NCBI RefSeq assembly: GCF_000802185.1
Contig: NZ_KN676113.1
Location: 3,866,349 to 3,930,348, forward strand
DNA from: Belnapia sp. F-4-1
GTDB lineage: Bacteria > Pseudomonadota > Alphaproteobacteria > Acetobacterales > Acetobacteraceae
Length of the DNA: 64,000 nt
Direction of reading: 5' to 3'
A program made the position numbers and the translations under genes. The notes beneath the pieces were generated by a model that did not search any database, was not told the DNA's origin, and was given only the letters and a program-made list of their open reading frames with translations. The number at the start of each line of letters is the position of its first letter. Position 1 is the stretch's first letter. This document shows positions 36,212 through 44,024 of this stretch, piece after piece.

Positions 36212-38215
36212 ATGATTCCGAACGAGATCGCCGGAAAGTACGAGCTGCGCGGCACCTTGGGCAGCGGCGCCATGGGCACCGTCTACGACGCGCTCGACCG
36301 CAACATCGAGCGGCGGGTGGCGATCAAGGTGGTGAAGCGCCCGTCGCCGGGCGACCCTGAGGGGGTGGAGGCGCATGGCCGCTTCCGCCGCGAGGCGCAG
36401 GCCGCGGGACGGCTGGCCCACCCGAACATCGTCGGCGTCTACGACTACGGCGAGAATGCCGAAGCGGCCTGGATCGTCATGGAGCTCGTCGAGGGCGGCT
36501 CGCTGAAAGACCGGCTGGACCGGAAGGAGCGCTTCCCCGTCGCCGAGATCGTCCGCATCATGGAGCAGGTGCTGGCGGCGCTCGCCTATTCCCACGCCCG
36601 CGGCGTGGTGCATCGGGACATCAAGCCGGGCAACATCATGCTGGCCGGGGATGGTGCGGTGAAGATGGCCGATTTCGGCATCGCCCGGCTCGAGAATTCC
36701 TCGCTCACGCAGATCGGCACGGTCATGGGCACGCCGAGCTACATGGCGCCCGAGCAGCTGCGCGGCGAGACTGTGGATGCGCGGGCCGATATCTGGGCGG
36801 CCGGCGTCATGCTCTACCAGCTGCTGACCGGCGAGAAGCCCTTCGAGGGCGGCTTCTCGGCGGTGATGCACAAGGCGCTGCATACCGAGCCGCCACCGCC
36901 CTCCAAGCTTTCGGTGACGGCGCCGCAGGCCTTCGACGCGGTGATCGCCACGGCACTCGCCAAGCGGCCGGAGGAGCGCTACCCGAATGCCGCCGCCTTC
37001 GCCGCGGCGATCCGCGAGGCGGCGGTGGCGCCGGCCGTGGCCCCGGGCGGCTTCCCCGATGCGGGCCGGCTGCCGGGGCTCGACAGCGAGGCGACGGTGG
37101 TCGGCACCATCGCGCCCGCTGCGCCGGCGCCGCGGCCTGCCGCGCCAACGCCCCCGCCCACCGCGCCGGCTCGAAAGGCGCCGGTCGGGCTGATCGCCGG
37201 CGGGGCGGGGGCGCTGGCCGCCGCGGGCATTGCCGCCTTCTTCCTCTTCGGCAGCGGCGGCGACGGCAAGCAGGCCGAGCAGCAGCGGCTGGAGCAGCTT
37301 CGCCAGGCGGCGGAGCAGGAGGCGCGGCAGAGGGCCAACCAGGCCCAGCCGCCGCAGCCCATGGCGCCGCCGACGACGACTGCGGATGCCGCGCCGGCCA
37401 TCTCCGACACCAAGGCGGAGGTGGAGCGGCGGGCGCGGGACGAGGCCAGCCGCCGCGAGGAGGCCGCCCGCCAGCAGCAGGCCGCCGAGGCGGCCCGGCA
37501 GCAGGAAACCGCGCGACGCGAGCAGGCGGCCGATGAGGCGCGGCGGCGGGCCGAGCAGCTTCGCGCCGACCTCGCCGCGGCCGGGGCGGCGATGGCCGAG
37601 ACGCCGTGCAGCCTGATCTCCTGGTCGTCCACCGGGACGAACCTCACGCTCACCGGCATCCTCCGCAGCGGCGACGAGGCGGTGCTGCGCCAGCAGGTCG
37701 CCACGCGCGGCCTGCCGCCGGAGGCGGTGCAGATGCAGCTCCGAAGCTTCAACGGGCCGTATTGCGACGCGCTGGACCTGGTGCGGCCCTATCTGGCGGC
37801 GCCGGATGCCGGTCCGGCGGCCGGGCTCATCGGCAGCTCGCCGCTGGCCAAGGGGGAGCTGCTGCGCCTCTCCGTCACCATGCCGCCCCATCCGAGCCAG
37901 CTCTATGTCACCTACCTGATGCAATCGGGCGAGGTGGCGCATCTGGTGCCCTCGCGTGCGGAGGCGCCGAACGCGCAGCTGCGGCTCGGCGACCCGAGCG
38001 GCAGCTTCACGGGCTGGGAGGTCGATGAGCCTTTCGGCACGGATCTGGTGCTGGTCTTCACCTCGGACCGTCCGGTCTTCGCCCAGCGGCGGCCGGTGCT
38101 GGAGAGGGCGGAGGACTATCTCCGCGCGCTGGCCACCGGGCTGAAGGCCGCGCAGCAGCAGAAGGGCCGCGTCGCCGTCCAGGCGGTGCTGGTGGAGACG
38201 GTGGCGCGGCGCTGA
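36212..38215 (+). CDS. Receptor-type Ser/Thr protein kinase with DUF4384-like C-terminal domain
   Basis: A 667-residue Hanks-type kinase. The kinase domain (about 9-270) has the loop LGSGAMGTV, Lys39 (VAIKVVK), HRDIKPGN (Asp136), ADFGIAR (Asp154) and YMAPEQL. A Pro/Ala linker and a membrane helix (VGLIAGGAGALAAAGIAAFFLF, about 323-346) follow, then a Gln/Glu/Arg-rich coiled coil. Outside lie two small domains: one beginning TPCSLISWSSTGTNLTLTG, and a DUF4384-like domain (GELLRLSVTMPPHPSQLYVT). ATG 36212 is favoured over 36161 because MIPNEIAGKYEL is the usual opening and GAGG lies 11 bases upstream. It follows the CHAT gene on the same strand, so probably shares its transcript. Confidence 0.92.
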   Translation: MIPNEIAGKYELRGTLGSGAMGTVYDALDRNIERRVAIKVVKRPSPGDPEGVEAHGRFRREAQAAGRLAHPNIVGVYDYGENAEAAWIVMELVEGGSLKDRLDRKERFPVAEIVRIMEQVLAALAYSHARGVVHRDIKPGNIMLAGDGAVKMADFGIARLENSSLTQIGTVMGTPSYMAPEQLRGETVDARADIWAAGVMLYQLLTGEKPFEGGFSAVMHKALHTEPPPPSKLSVTAPQAFDAVIATALAKRPEERYPNAAAFAAAIREAAVAPAVAPGGFPDAGRLPGLDSEATVVGTIAPAAPAPRPAAPTPPPTAPARKAPVGLIAGGAGALAAAGIAAFFLFGSGGDGKQAEQQRLEQLRQAAEQEARQRANQAQPPQPMAPPTTTADAAPAISDTKAEVERRARDEASRREEAARQQQAAEAARQQETARREQAADEARRRAEQLRADLAAAGAAMAETPCSLISWSSTGTNLTLTGILRSGDEAVLRQQVATRGLPPEAVQMQLRSFNGPYCDALDLVRPYLAAPDAGPAAGLIGSSPLAKGELLRLSVTMPPHPSQLYVTYLMQSGEVAHLVPSRAEAPNAQLRLGDPSGSFTGWEVDEPFGTDLVLVFTSDRPVFAQRRPVLERAEDYLRALATGLKAAQQQKGRVAVQAVLVETVARR

Positions 38216-38295
38216 TCGCCGCCGGTCCCGTGGGGCCGTCGTCGGAGCAGGCTATTTCTGCCCCCGGTGTTTCCACCCGGGGCAATCGCGGGCCA

Positions 38296-38388
38296 GAGCG
38301 GTTTCCGTTCGCCCCGGCTCACGGACCCCGCTCTGGCCTCTGGTTTTATCGGGCGAACTACGCCGACCAGGTGCCTCCACCTGACCGG
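38296..38388 (+). repeat. Dispersed double-hairpin intergenic repeat, copy B
   Basis: Second copy of the element at 13419-13511, in the same orientation and again between convergent genes (kinase stop 38215; metallopeptidase stop 38397). Hairpin 1: CCAGAGCGG (38293-38301)/CCGCTCTGG (38328-38336), with inner TCCGT (38304-38308)/ACGGA (38321-38325). Hairpin 2: GACCAGGTG (38365-38373)/CACCTGACC (38378-38386). The seventh base pair of hairpin 2 is G-C here and A-T in copy A. Similarity may extend to about 38400, into the stop codon of the minus-strand gene. Confidence 0.75.
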
Positions 38389-38396
38389 AATACGCT

Positions 38397-39320
38397 CTAT
38401 GGCAGCGCCAGCCCGCTGCGCAGTGCTTCGCGCAGCCGCTCCACGGCGGCAGGCGGGAGGCCAACGAGGGCAGGCGAGAACAGGCGCGGATCCGGGGTGA
38501 AGAGCGTGTAGGCCATGGCCTCGTTGGCCATCAGCTCGTCATTGTCCGTGTCATAGCCCTCGCGGCCGAGATAGGCGCGGTAGGCCGCGCGCTCCGCCTC
38601 GGTGAATCCGGTCCGCCAGACCCCCTGCACATGTCCGGCGAAGCCGGGCAGGGTGAAGTAGTGGCCATGGCCGATCTCGTGCCGCAGCACGGCGCTCCGC
38701 ATCGCCGCGTCCAGCGCTCCGCCCGGATTTGCAACCGAGACGAGGGCAAAGGGCTGGGCCCCGGACAAGGTCAGGGCCTCGACGAATTGCGTGCGCAGCC
38801 AGAGCTCCGCCTCGGTCAGTGCCACGCGGTCGCGCTCGGCGATGGCGAAGAAGCGGGCGAGGTCGGCCGAGCGATAGTCATGGCCGAGATACCAGGTCTC
38901 CGCCGTGTCGCCGCTGCGGGCGATGGCGGCGGCGAGCTCGACGCCGTCGAGCAGCCGGTCGCGCGGCAGGCCGGCCTTCTCCACGAGCGCGGCGGCGCGG
39001 TTCATCGCCGCCCCCTGGAGGGCGAGGCTCGGGAAGAGCAGGACGAAGACGCGGGGGTTCTCGCGCAGCCGCAGCAGGGTCGGCCGGTCGGGGAACAGGG
39101 CCATCAGATCCGCCTCGGCCAGAAGCGGCACGGCAGGCGCGACGGCGACGGGGGGCGGCAGGGCCGGGGGCGGTGAAGGCGCCGTACCCATCCAGGCCCA
39201 GGCCGCGGCCAGGGCGGCGCCGATCGCGCCCAGGAGGGCGGCGCCCCGCGCCAGCCCGGCGCGGGCAGGCCCCGCCGTTCGGCACGGAAGCCTGACCGTA
39301 TCGTCCTCGGCCCTCTTCAT
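38397..39320 (-). CDS. Membrane-anchored HEXXH metallopeptidase-like protein
   Basis: A 307-residue protein with an N-terminal membrane helix (AALLGAIGAALAAAWAWM, about 28-45), a Pro/Ala linker and a periplasmic domain. It has HEIGH (His214, Glu215, His218) followed by NDELMANEAMAY, whose Glu267 could be the third zinc ligand of a gluzincin-type site. Nothing matches a family I can name. It starts at ATG 39320, seven bases from the OmpA1 stop, so it is the last gene of the OmpA/T6SS-side transcript. It could be a cell-wall or protein peptidase; peptidase activity is inferred from the motif alone. Confidence 0.65.
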   Translation of the reverse strand: MKRAEDDTVRLPCRTAGPARAGLARGAALLGAIGAALAAAWAWMGTAPSPPPALPPPVAVAPAVPLLAEADLMALFPDRPTLLRLRENPRVFVLLFPSLALQGAAMNRAAALVEKAGLPRDRLLDGVELAAAIARSGDTAETWYLGHDYRSADLARFFAIAERDRVALTEAELWLRTQFVEALTLSGAQPFALVSVANPGGALDAAMRSAVLRHEIGHGHYFTLPGFAGHVQGVWRTGFTEAERAAYRAYLGREGYDTDNDELMANEAMAYTLFTPDPRLFSPALVGLPPAAVERLREALRSGLALP

Positions 39321-39327
39321 GGGCGGC

Positions 39328-39978
39328 TCAGCTGCCGATATTGACGACCTGGACGCGGCGGTTCCGCGACTCGTTCACCTGCGGCGGCGTCGGCACCAGC
39401 AGCTGCGAGGAGCCGAAGCCGACCGCCACCATCCGGCTGTCGGGCACGCCATAGACGTGCATGAGATGGTCGCGCACCGCGGCGGCGCGGCGCTCGGAAA
39501 GGGCCTGGTTCACCGCGGCATCGCCGACCGTGTCGGTATGGCCCTCGATGCGGAAGCGATAGGGGGCAAGGTCGGGCGAGGCGAGGGCGCGGCCGAGCGG
39601 GGCGAGCGCGCGCTCGGCCTCCGGCGTCAGCGTGGCTGAGCCACTCGGGAAGGTCACGGTGATGGAGACCGAAGGCGCATCCGCCGTTGTCTCGCGTGGC
39701 GCGGTGCGTGGCGCGGGCGGCCGGGCGGTCGCCGCCTGGTCCGCAGACGGGGTTTGGGGCCGGGCCGGGGTGCTCCAGACCGGGGCCGGGGCGGCGACCG
39801 GGGCGGGGGCGGCGGGCGCCTCGCCCGGCAAGCGGATGCCGCGGGTGCCGGCGGTGCCCGAGGGCCTTAACCGGTCGATCAGCGACTGCGCGGCGCTGTC
39901 GCTCTGCGCGCCGGCGAGGCCGGGAAAAGTGAGGGCGAGCGTGGCTGCAAGGCAGGCCAGCACGGGAAGCCGGGCCAT
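39328..39978 (-). CDS. OmpA-family peptidoglycan-binding protein 1
   Basis: A 216-residue secreted protein: signal peptide (MARLPVLACLAATLALTFPG), a Pro/Ala-rich linker, and a C-terminal OmpA/MotB domain (ITVTFPSGSATLTPEAERAL; FRIEGHTDTVG; NQALSERRAAAVRDHL; NRRVQVVNIGS) that binds meso-diaminopimelate in the cell wall. Just after the signal it carries TRGIRLPG, shared with the next gene. ATG 39978 is preferred; ATG 40017 would put a charged stretch before the signal peptide. It probably arose from a tandem duplication with the neighbouring gene. Confidence 0.88.
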   Translation of the reverse strand: MARLPVLACLAATLALTFPGLAGAQSDSAAQSLIDRLRPSGTAGTRGIRLPGEAPAAPAPVAAPAPVWSTPARPQTPSADQAATARPPAPRTAPRETTADAPSVSITVTFPSGSATLTPEAERALAPLGRALASPDLAPYRFRIEGHTDTVGDAAVNQALSERRAAAVRDHLMHVYGVPDSRMVAVGFGSSQLLVPTPPQVNESRNRRVQVVNIGS

Positions 39979-40024
39979 GATGCGGGTGCTTTCTCGGTCG
40001 GGACGTTGGGGGGACATGGCAGGC

Positions 40025-40591
40025 CTAGCTGCCGAGATTGAGGATCTGGACGCGGCGGTTGCGCGCCTCCGCGGTTTCGTCCGGGGTGGCGACCAGGGGC
40101 TGGCTCTCGCCGAGGCCGATCGATTCCAGCCGCGCCGCGCTGACGCCATGGCGCTTGGTCAGGTAGTCGCGCACTACGGCGGCGCGGCGCTCGGACAGGG
40201 CCTGGTTCAGCACAGGGCTGCCGACGGTGTCGGTATGGCCCTCGATGCGGAAGCGGTAGGGCGCCAGGTCGGAGGAGGCGAGGGCGCGGCCAAGCTCGTT
40301 CAGGCTGCGCTCGGCCTCCGGCGTCAGCGTGGCGGAGCCGGTGGCGAAGCGCAGCATGATCGAGGCGGCGGCGGTGCCGGGTGGCGCGGTGGTGGCAGGC
40401 TGGGCTGCTGGCGTGGCGGCCGAAGGCGGCTGGCCGGGAATGCGGATGCCGCGGGTGCTTCCCGGCTGAAGCTGCTCGATCAGCTCCCGCATGTTCGGGT
40501 TGTCGGCCTGGCTGCGCTGGGCTTCGGCCTGACCGGGGGAGAGCATGACCGCGGCGCCGAGCATCAGCAGGGTCCGAGCAGTGCAGGTCAT
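40025..40591 (-). CDS. OmpA-family peptidoglycan-binding protein 2
   Basis: A 188-residue secreted protein: signal peptide (MTCTARTLLMLGAAVMLSPG), a short linker with TRGIRIPG, then an OmpA domain (GSATLTPEAERSLNEL; FRIEGHTDTVGSP; NQALSERRAAVVRDYL; NRRVQILNLGS). ATG 40591 has GGAGG a few bases upstream. Its OmpA domain is very similar to that of the preceding gene product. It lies 118 bases after tssG. In type VI systems an OmpA-like domain often anchors the membrane complex to peptidoglycan (usually TagL or TssL); these free-standing proteins could serve that purpose here. Confidence 0.88.
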   Translation of the reverse strand: MTCTARTLLMLGAAVMLSPGQAEAQRSQADNPNMRELIEQLQPGSTRGIRIPGQPPSAATPAAQPATTAPPGTAAASIMLRFATGSATLTPEAERSLNELGRALASSDLAPYRFRIEGHTDTVGSPVLNQALSERRAAVVRDYLTKRHGVSAARLESIGLGESQPLVATPDETAEARNRRVQILNLGS

Positions 40592-40709
40592 GAGGCGCCT
40601 CCGTCCATGGCCGTTATGATAGCGTAAAACCAACATTGCGGCATGTCGTCCTGTCGCCATGTACGCCGGGGTTTCTGGCGGAGTGGGCGGAGGAGGGGCA
40701 CCACGCTTC

Positions 40710-41702
40710 TCACTTCGGCGTGACAAGGCTGCCCTCGAAGCGCGGCTCCGCCCCGTCGCGCCGCCGGGGCCGAGGCGTGGTGAGCCAGGACGACCAGCCG
40801 AGCTGCCCCTGGCCGAGGGCCAATGCTGGAATCGCCTCCGCCGCCAGCACCGGGTTGATGGCGAAGCCGGTATCGAGTCCGGCGAAGAGGCGGGCCAGGG
40901 CGAGGACGCGGGCATGCTGCGGCGTGCCGGGCAGCATGGCCTGGAAGCGCTCGCGGTCGAGCGGGCCGATGCGGATGGTGAAGCGGGCCTGGCTGTCCCA
41001 GGTTTCCGCCCCCGCGACGGCACCCTGGCCGAGCACCGCGTGCTGGCCGCCGATCGTCCGGCCGCGGCCGCCGCCCGCAAGCCTGGTCCGCTCGCTGGGC
41101 GGCAGGCGGATCCAGCCGCCACCGAATTCCTCGATGCGGACGGGGAGGCCCGTCTCCTCCTCCAGCATCGCCTGGAGCCGGGCGGCGGAGCGGCTGCGGG
41201 AGGCGAGGTTGCCGGCATGGTAGAGCAGTCGTGGCAGGTCGAGGCCGAGCCGTCCCCCGAGATGCGGGGTGGCGAGGCCGATGACGGCGGCCAGCGCCCG
41301 CTCGGCCGGCGCCGGGTCCCGCGTCGGGCGGTACTTGTCGCCCGCCTTGACGAAGAGGCCGGTGAAGCGCGAGGCGCCCATGTCGAGGAAGGCGTGCAGC
41401 GCCTCAGACCGCTTGCGCTGCTCCGTCCCGACCAGGGCCGTGAAATGCCGCGGCAGCACGCCACCCGCCCCGACCAGGCCAAAGGTCGTCACGGGGAGTT
41501 GCCGCCCTTCGGTGCGGGGCGCGCCGATCTCGCCTTCCGGATGGCCGAGGCGGAGCACGGTGCGGTAGCGCAGCGCCAGCACATCTCCGCCCGGGGCCAG
41601 GAGATGCGCCGCCTGGTCGAGGCTGAAACGCGTCGGCTCCTGCATCAGCCTGGCGTGGGGTGCGGCGGGCAGCGCCCGGATGGGCGGCGGCGGGGCGTTC
41701 AC
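40710..41702 (-). CDS. tssG: Type VI secretion baseplate subunit TssG (ImpH/VasB)
   Basis: A 330-residue baseplate wedge protein. GTG 41702 overlaps the tssF stop as GTGA. The opening MQEPTRFSLDQAAHLL, then VPLRYR-type strand VLALRYRTVLRL, and later FTIRIGPLDRERFQAMLPG and LGWSSWLTT, follow the TssG/ImpH pattern. With TssE, TssF and TssK it forms the T6SS baseplate in the cytoplasm. Length is normal. The gene is the last of the tss set on this strand. Confidence 0.92.
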   Translation of the reverse strand: MNAPPPPIRALPAAPHARLMQEPTRFSLDQAAHLLAPGGDVLALRYRTVLRLGHPEGEIGAPRTEGRQLPVTTFGLVGAGGVLPRHFTALVGTEQRKRSEALHAFLDMGASRFTGLFVKAGDKYRPTRDPAPAERALAAVIGLATPHLGGRLGLDLPRLLYHAGNLASRSRSAARLQAMLEEETGLPVRIEEFGGGWIRLPPSERTRLAGGGRGRTIGGQHAVLGQGAVAGAETWDSQARFTIRIGPLDRERFQAMLPGTPQHARVLALARLFAGLDTGFAINPVLAAEAIPALALGQGQLGWSSWLTTPRPRRRDGAEPRFEGSLVTPK

Positions 41703-43522
41703 AGCAGCGACCGCGTGCCGCTCCGCGCTGGCCATTGCGCGACGGTGCCGGTGCGGCCCCGCAAGGCGACGCTGGTGCGGACGAAGGCATTCACCGAGAC
41801 CTGGAGCGAGAGGAAGCGCTCGAGGATCGCCGCCATCAGGTAGAGGCCGCCGCCCTGCCAGCGCTGCGCGTCATAGGTCAGCGTCACGTCGAGGCCGCGC
41901 ACCAGCGCGCCGGGCCTGCCGCCGGGAAGGCGTGCGACGCCGGGCTTGGCGTCGACGGCGAGCAGCGCGGCGAGGGATGAGCGGCTTTCGGCGCTGTCGC
42001 GCAGGTCGTGCAGGCGAAGCATCTCGCGCAGCGCCAGCGCCCCAGCCTCGCCGCCGCTGACCGAGAGATGGTTGAGCGCGAGATGCGAGATCAGCTTCCA
42101 GGCGCCGCGCTCGCGGAGATCGGGGCGGAGCGTCGGCGTCGGCGGCGAGAGCGCCTCGGCGTGGGCGGCGGGCGAGCCACCCGTGGCGATGCGGAGCTGC
42201 GGCTGCCCGCCGCCGAAGGGCAGCATGCTCGGCAGGTCGCGGTTGCAGCAAAGTGCTTCGACCGTCAGCACGCCATCGGCCGGGCGATGCGGGTCGAAGG
42301 CGGCGTCGCGCAGGCTCAGCAGCGTCTCCGTGCCGCCGAGTGCGGGCGGGGCCGGGCGGCGGCTGGCGATGTAGTGGGCCTCGGCGGCCTCGCCCTCGGC
42401 ATCGGCGCGGCCGAGACGGTGGAAGGGCAGGACGAAGCGGCGGGTGCCGTCGGCGCGGCTCTCGCGCACCTGCTCGACGGCGTAGACTTCGAGCGCGGTC
42501 GGGCGGCGGGCATCCGGCACGACCAGCCATTCGGACTGGGTGCCGTCGAGGGCGATGGGCTCGCAGCGTTGCGGGAAGAGGTTCACCGCTGGCGTGCAGG
42601 CGAGGGCGAAATTTTCCGCCGTTAGCATGCGCTCCAGTTCCGGCACGGAGCGGGACAGGTAGATGAAGACCTCCAGCCGGTCGCCCTTCTGGACGAGGCT
42701 GCGGGCATCGAGCCCATCGAGGTCGAGGTAGAGGAATTTCTCGGGGAAGGCGAAGAACTCGGTCAGCAGACGGTGGCCGGAGAAGGCGCGGCGCGGCCAG
42801 GGCAGCGCCGCCTCCTCCGCCTCGAAGCCGCCGGGCTGCAGGGCGCCGGCGCCGAGGATGGTGGGGCGCGGGTCGGCCGGGCCATCGGCGAGGGCGATGG
42901 AGAGGGTCGCGGTGCAGAGCAGTTCGTGCAGCTGGGCGGCGGCGGGGCCGATGCCGCGGAGATGCAGCCGCAGCCGGTCGAGGCCGAGCTCCGCCATCGG
43001 CAGGTCAGGCGAGGTGGTGCGCAGCGTGAGGCGGAGGCAGGCGACGGCGCCGGCGGCGCGCGGATTGGCGGGCGCGGTGAGCGGCAGGCCGGAGAGGCGC
43101 GCGGAGTCGATGACGAGCGGCCAGAGCGTCACGTCATGGCAGGTGCGGAAGCGCACGGGCTCGCCGCGCACCGGCTCCGTCTCGACCGCAAGGCCGCGCG
43201 GCACCTTCACCGGCGCGCGCGTATCGGCGGGCGGGACGAGGCGGAGCGTGGTCATCGAGGGGACGGGCGCCAGCAGGTGCGGCGAGAGCATCTCGAGCAG
43301 CGCATCGCTGATCTCGGGCAGTTCGTCGTCCAGCCGGTGCTGGACGCGTGCGGCGAGAAAGGCGATGCCCTCCAGCAGCCGGGCGACGAAGGGGTCGTCC
43401 ACCGTCTCGGCGGAGAGGCGGAGGCGGCCGGCGACCTTGGGGAAGGCCTCGGCGAACTCGCCGGCATCGCGGCGGATCGCGGCCAGCTCGCGGTTGTAAT
43501 AGGGAAGCAGCGTTTCCGACAT
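41699..43522 (-). CDS. tssF: Type VI secretion baseplate subunit TssF (ImpG/VasA)
   Basis: A 607-residue baseplate wedge protein. It opens with the very characteristic LLPYYNRELAAIRRDAGEFA and PKVAGRLRLSAETVDDPFVA, then LLEGIAFLAARVQHRLDDEL. YLDLDGLDARSL and LPFHRLGRADAEGE also belong to the family. ATG 43522 lies one base after the tssE stop. Forms the TssF2G wedge of the T6SS baseplate. Confidence 0.96.
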   Translation of the reverse strand: MSETLLPYYNRELAAIRRDAGEFAEAFPKVAGRLRLSAETVDDPFVARLLEGIAFLAARVQHRLDDELPEISDALLEMLSPHLLAPVPSMTTLRLVPPADTRAPVKVPRGLAVETEPVRGEPVRFRTCHDVTLWPLVIDSARLSGLPLTAPANPRAAGAVACLRLTLRTTSPDLPMAELGLDRLRLHLRGIGPAAAQLHELLCTATLSIALADGPADPRPTILGAGALQPGGFEAEEAALPWPRRAFSGHRLLTEFFAFPEKFLYLDLDGLDARSLVQKGDRLEVFIYLSRSVPELERMLTAENFALACTPAVNLFPQRCEPIALDGTQSEWLVVPDARRPTALEVYAVEQVRESRADGTRRFVLPFHRLGRADAEGEAAEAHYIASRRPAPPALGGTETLLSLRDAAFDPHRPADGVLTVEALCCNRDLPSMLPFGGGQPQLRIATGGSPAAHAEALSPPTPTLRPDLRERGAWKLISHLALNHLSVSGGEAGALALREMLRLHDLRDSAESRSSLAALLAVDAKPGVARLPGGRPGALVRGLDVTLTYDAQRWQGGGLYLMAAILERFLSLQVSVNAFVRTSVALRGRTGTVAQWPARSGTRSLL

Positions 43523-43523
43523 C

Positions 43524-44024
43524 TCAGCCCTCGCGCACGGAGACGTCGAAGGTGACGGGGCGGAGCTGCGTCTCGAAGCTGATCTGCTCCGGCACCGGGT
43601 CGCTGCGCAGCACCGCCTCGACGCGGAGACGGAGGGTGCGGTCGAACGGCTCCGCCTGCTCGCGCGGCGCCTTGGCCAGCGTCACCCGGACATTGGTCAG
43701 CCGCGGCTCGAAGCGGCGGATCGCGGCCTCCACCTCGAGGGCGAGGGCTTCGCGCCGCTCGTCCTCGGTGAAGCTGCCTGCGGTCGGGTCCGGCACGCCA
43801 TAGCCGAGGGGCGAGACGGGCAGGGCGGCGAGCTCGGCAGGCAGGGGGACGCGGCGGCGGCGGGCGTTCAGCAGCGCCTCCATGTCGCGGCGCACCGCCT
43901 GGCGCAGCAGCTCCACCGCATAGGCCTGGGTGACCGGCGGATCGACCGGCGCCGCCGGATCGGCATCCAGCAGCCGGTCCAGCAGCGGCAGCCGGATGCG
44001 CCAGCCGCGCGTCGCATCGCTCAT
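43524..44024 (-). CDS. tssE: Type VI secretion baseplate subunit TssE (gp25-like, ImpF)
   Basis: A 166-residue gp25/lysozyme-like baseplate protein that triggers sheath assembly. The family core is present: QAVRRDMEALLNARRRR, LPLGYGVPD-like SPLGYGVPD, and LEVEAAIRRFEPRLTNVRV with the conserved E-P-R. ATG 44024 overlaps the tagJ stop as ATGA. A longer open frame upstream runs antisense-like through tagJ and was not used. Confidence 0.93.
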   Translation of the reverse strand: MSDATRGWRIRLPLLDRLLDADPAAPVDPPVTQAYAVELLRQAVRRDMEALLNARRRRVPLPAELAALPVSPLGYGVPDPTAGSFTEDERREALALEVEAAIRRFEPRLTNVRVTLAKAPREQAEPFDRTLRLRVEAVLRSDPVPEQISFETQLRPVTFDVSVREG

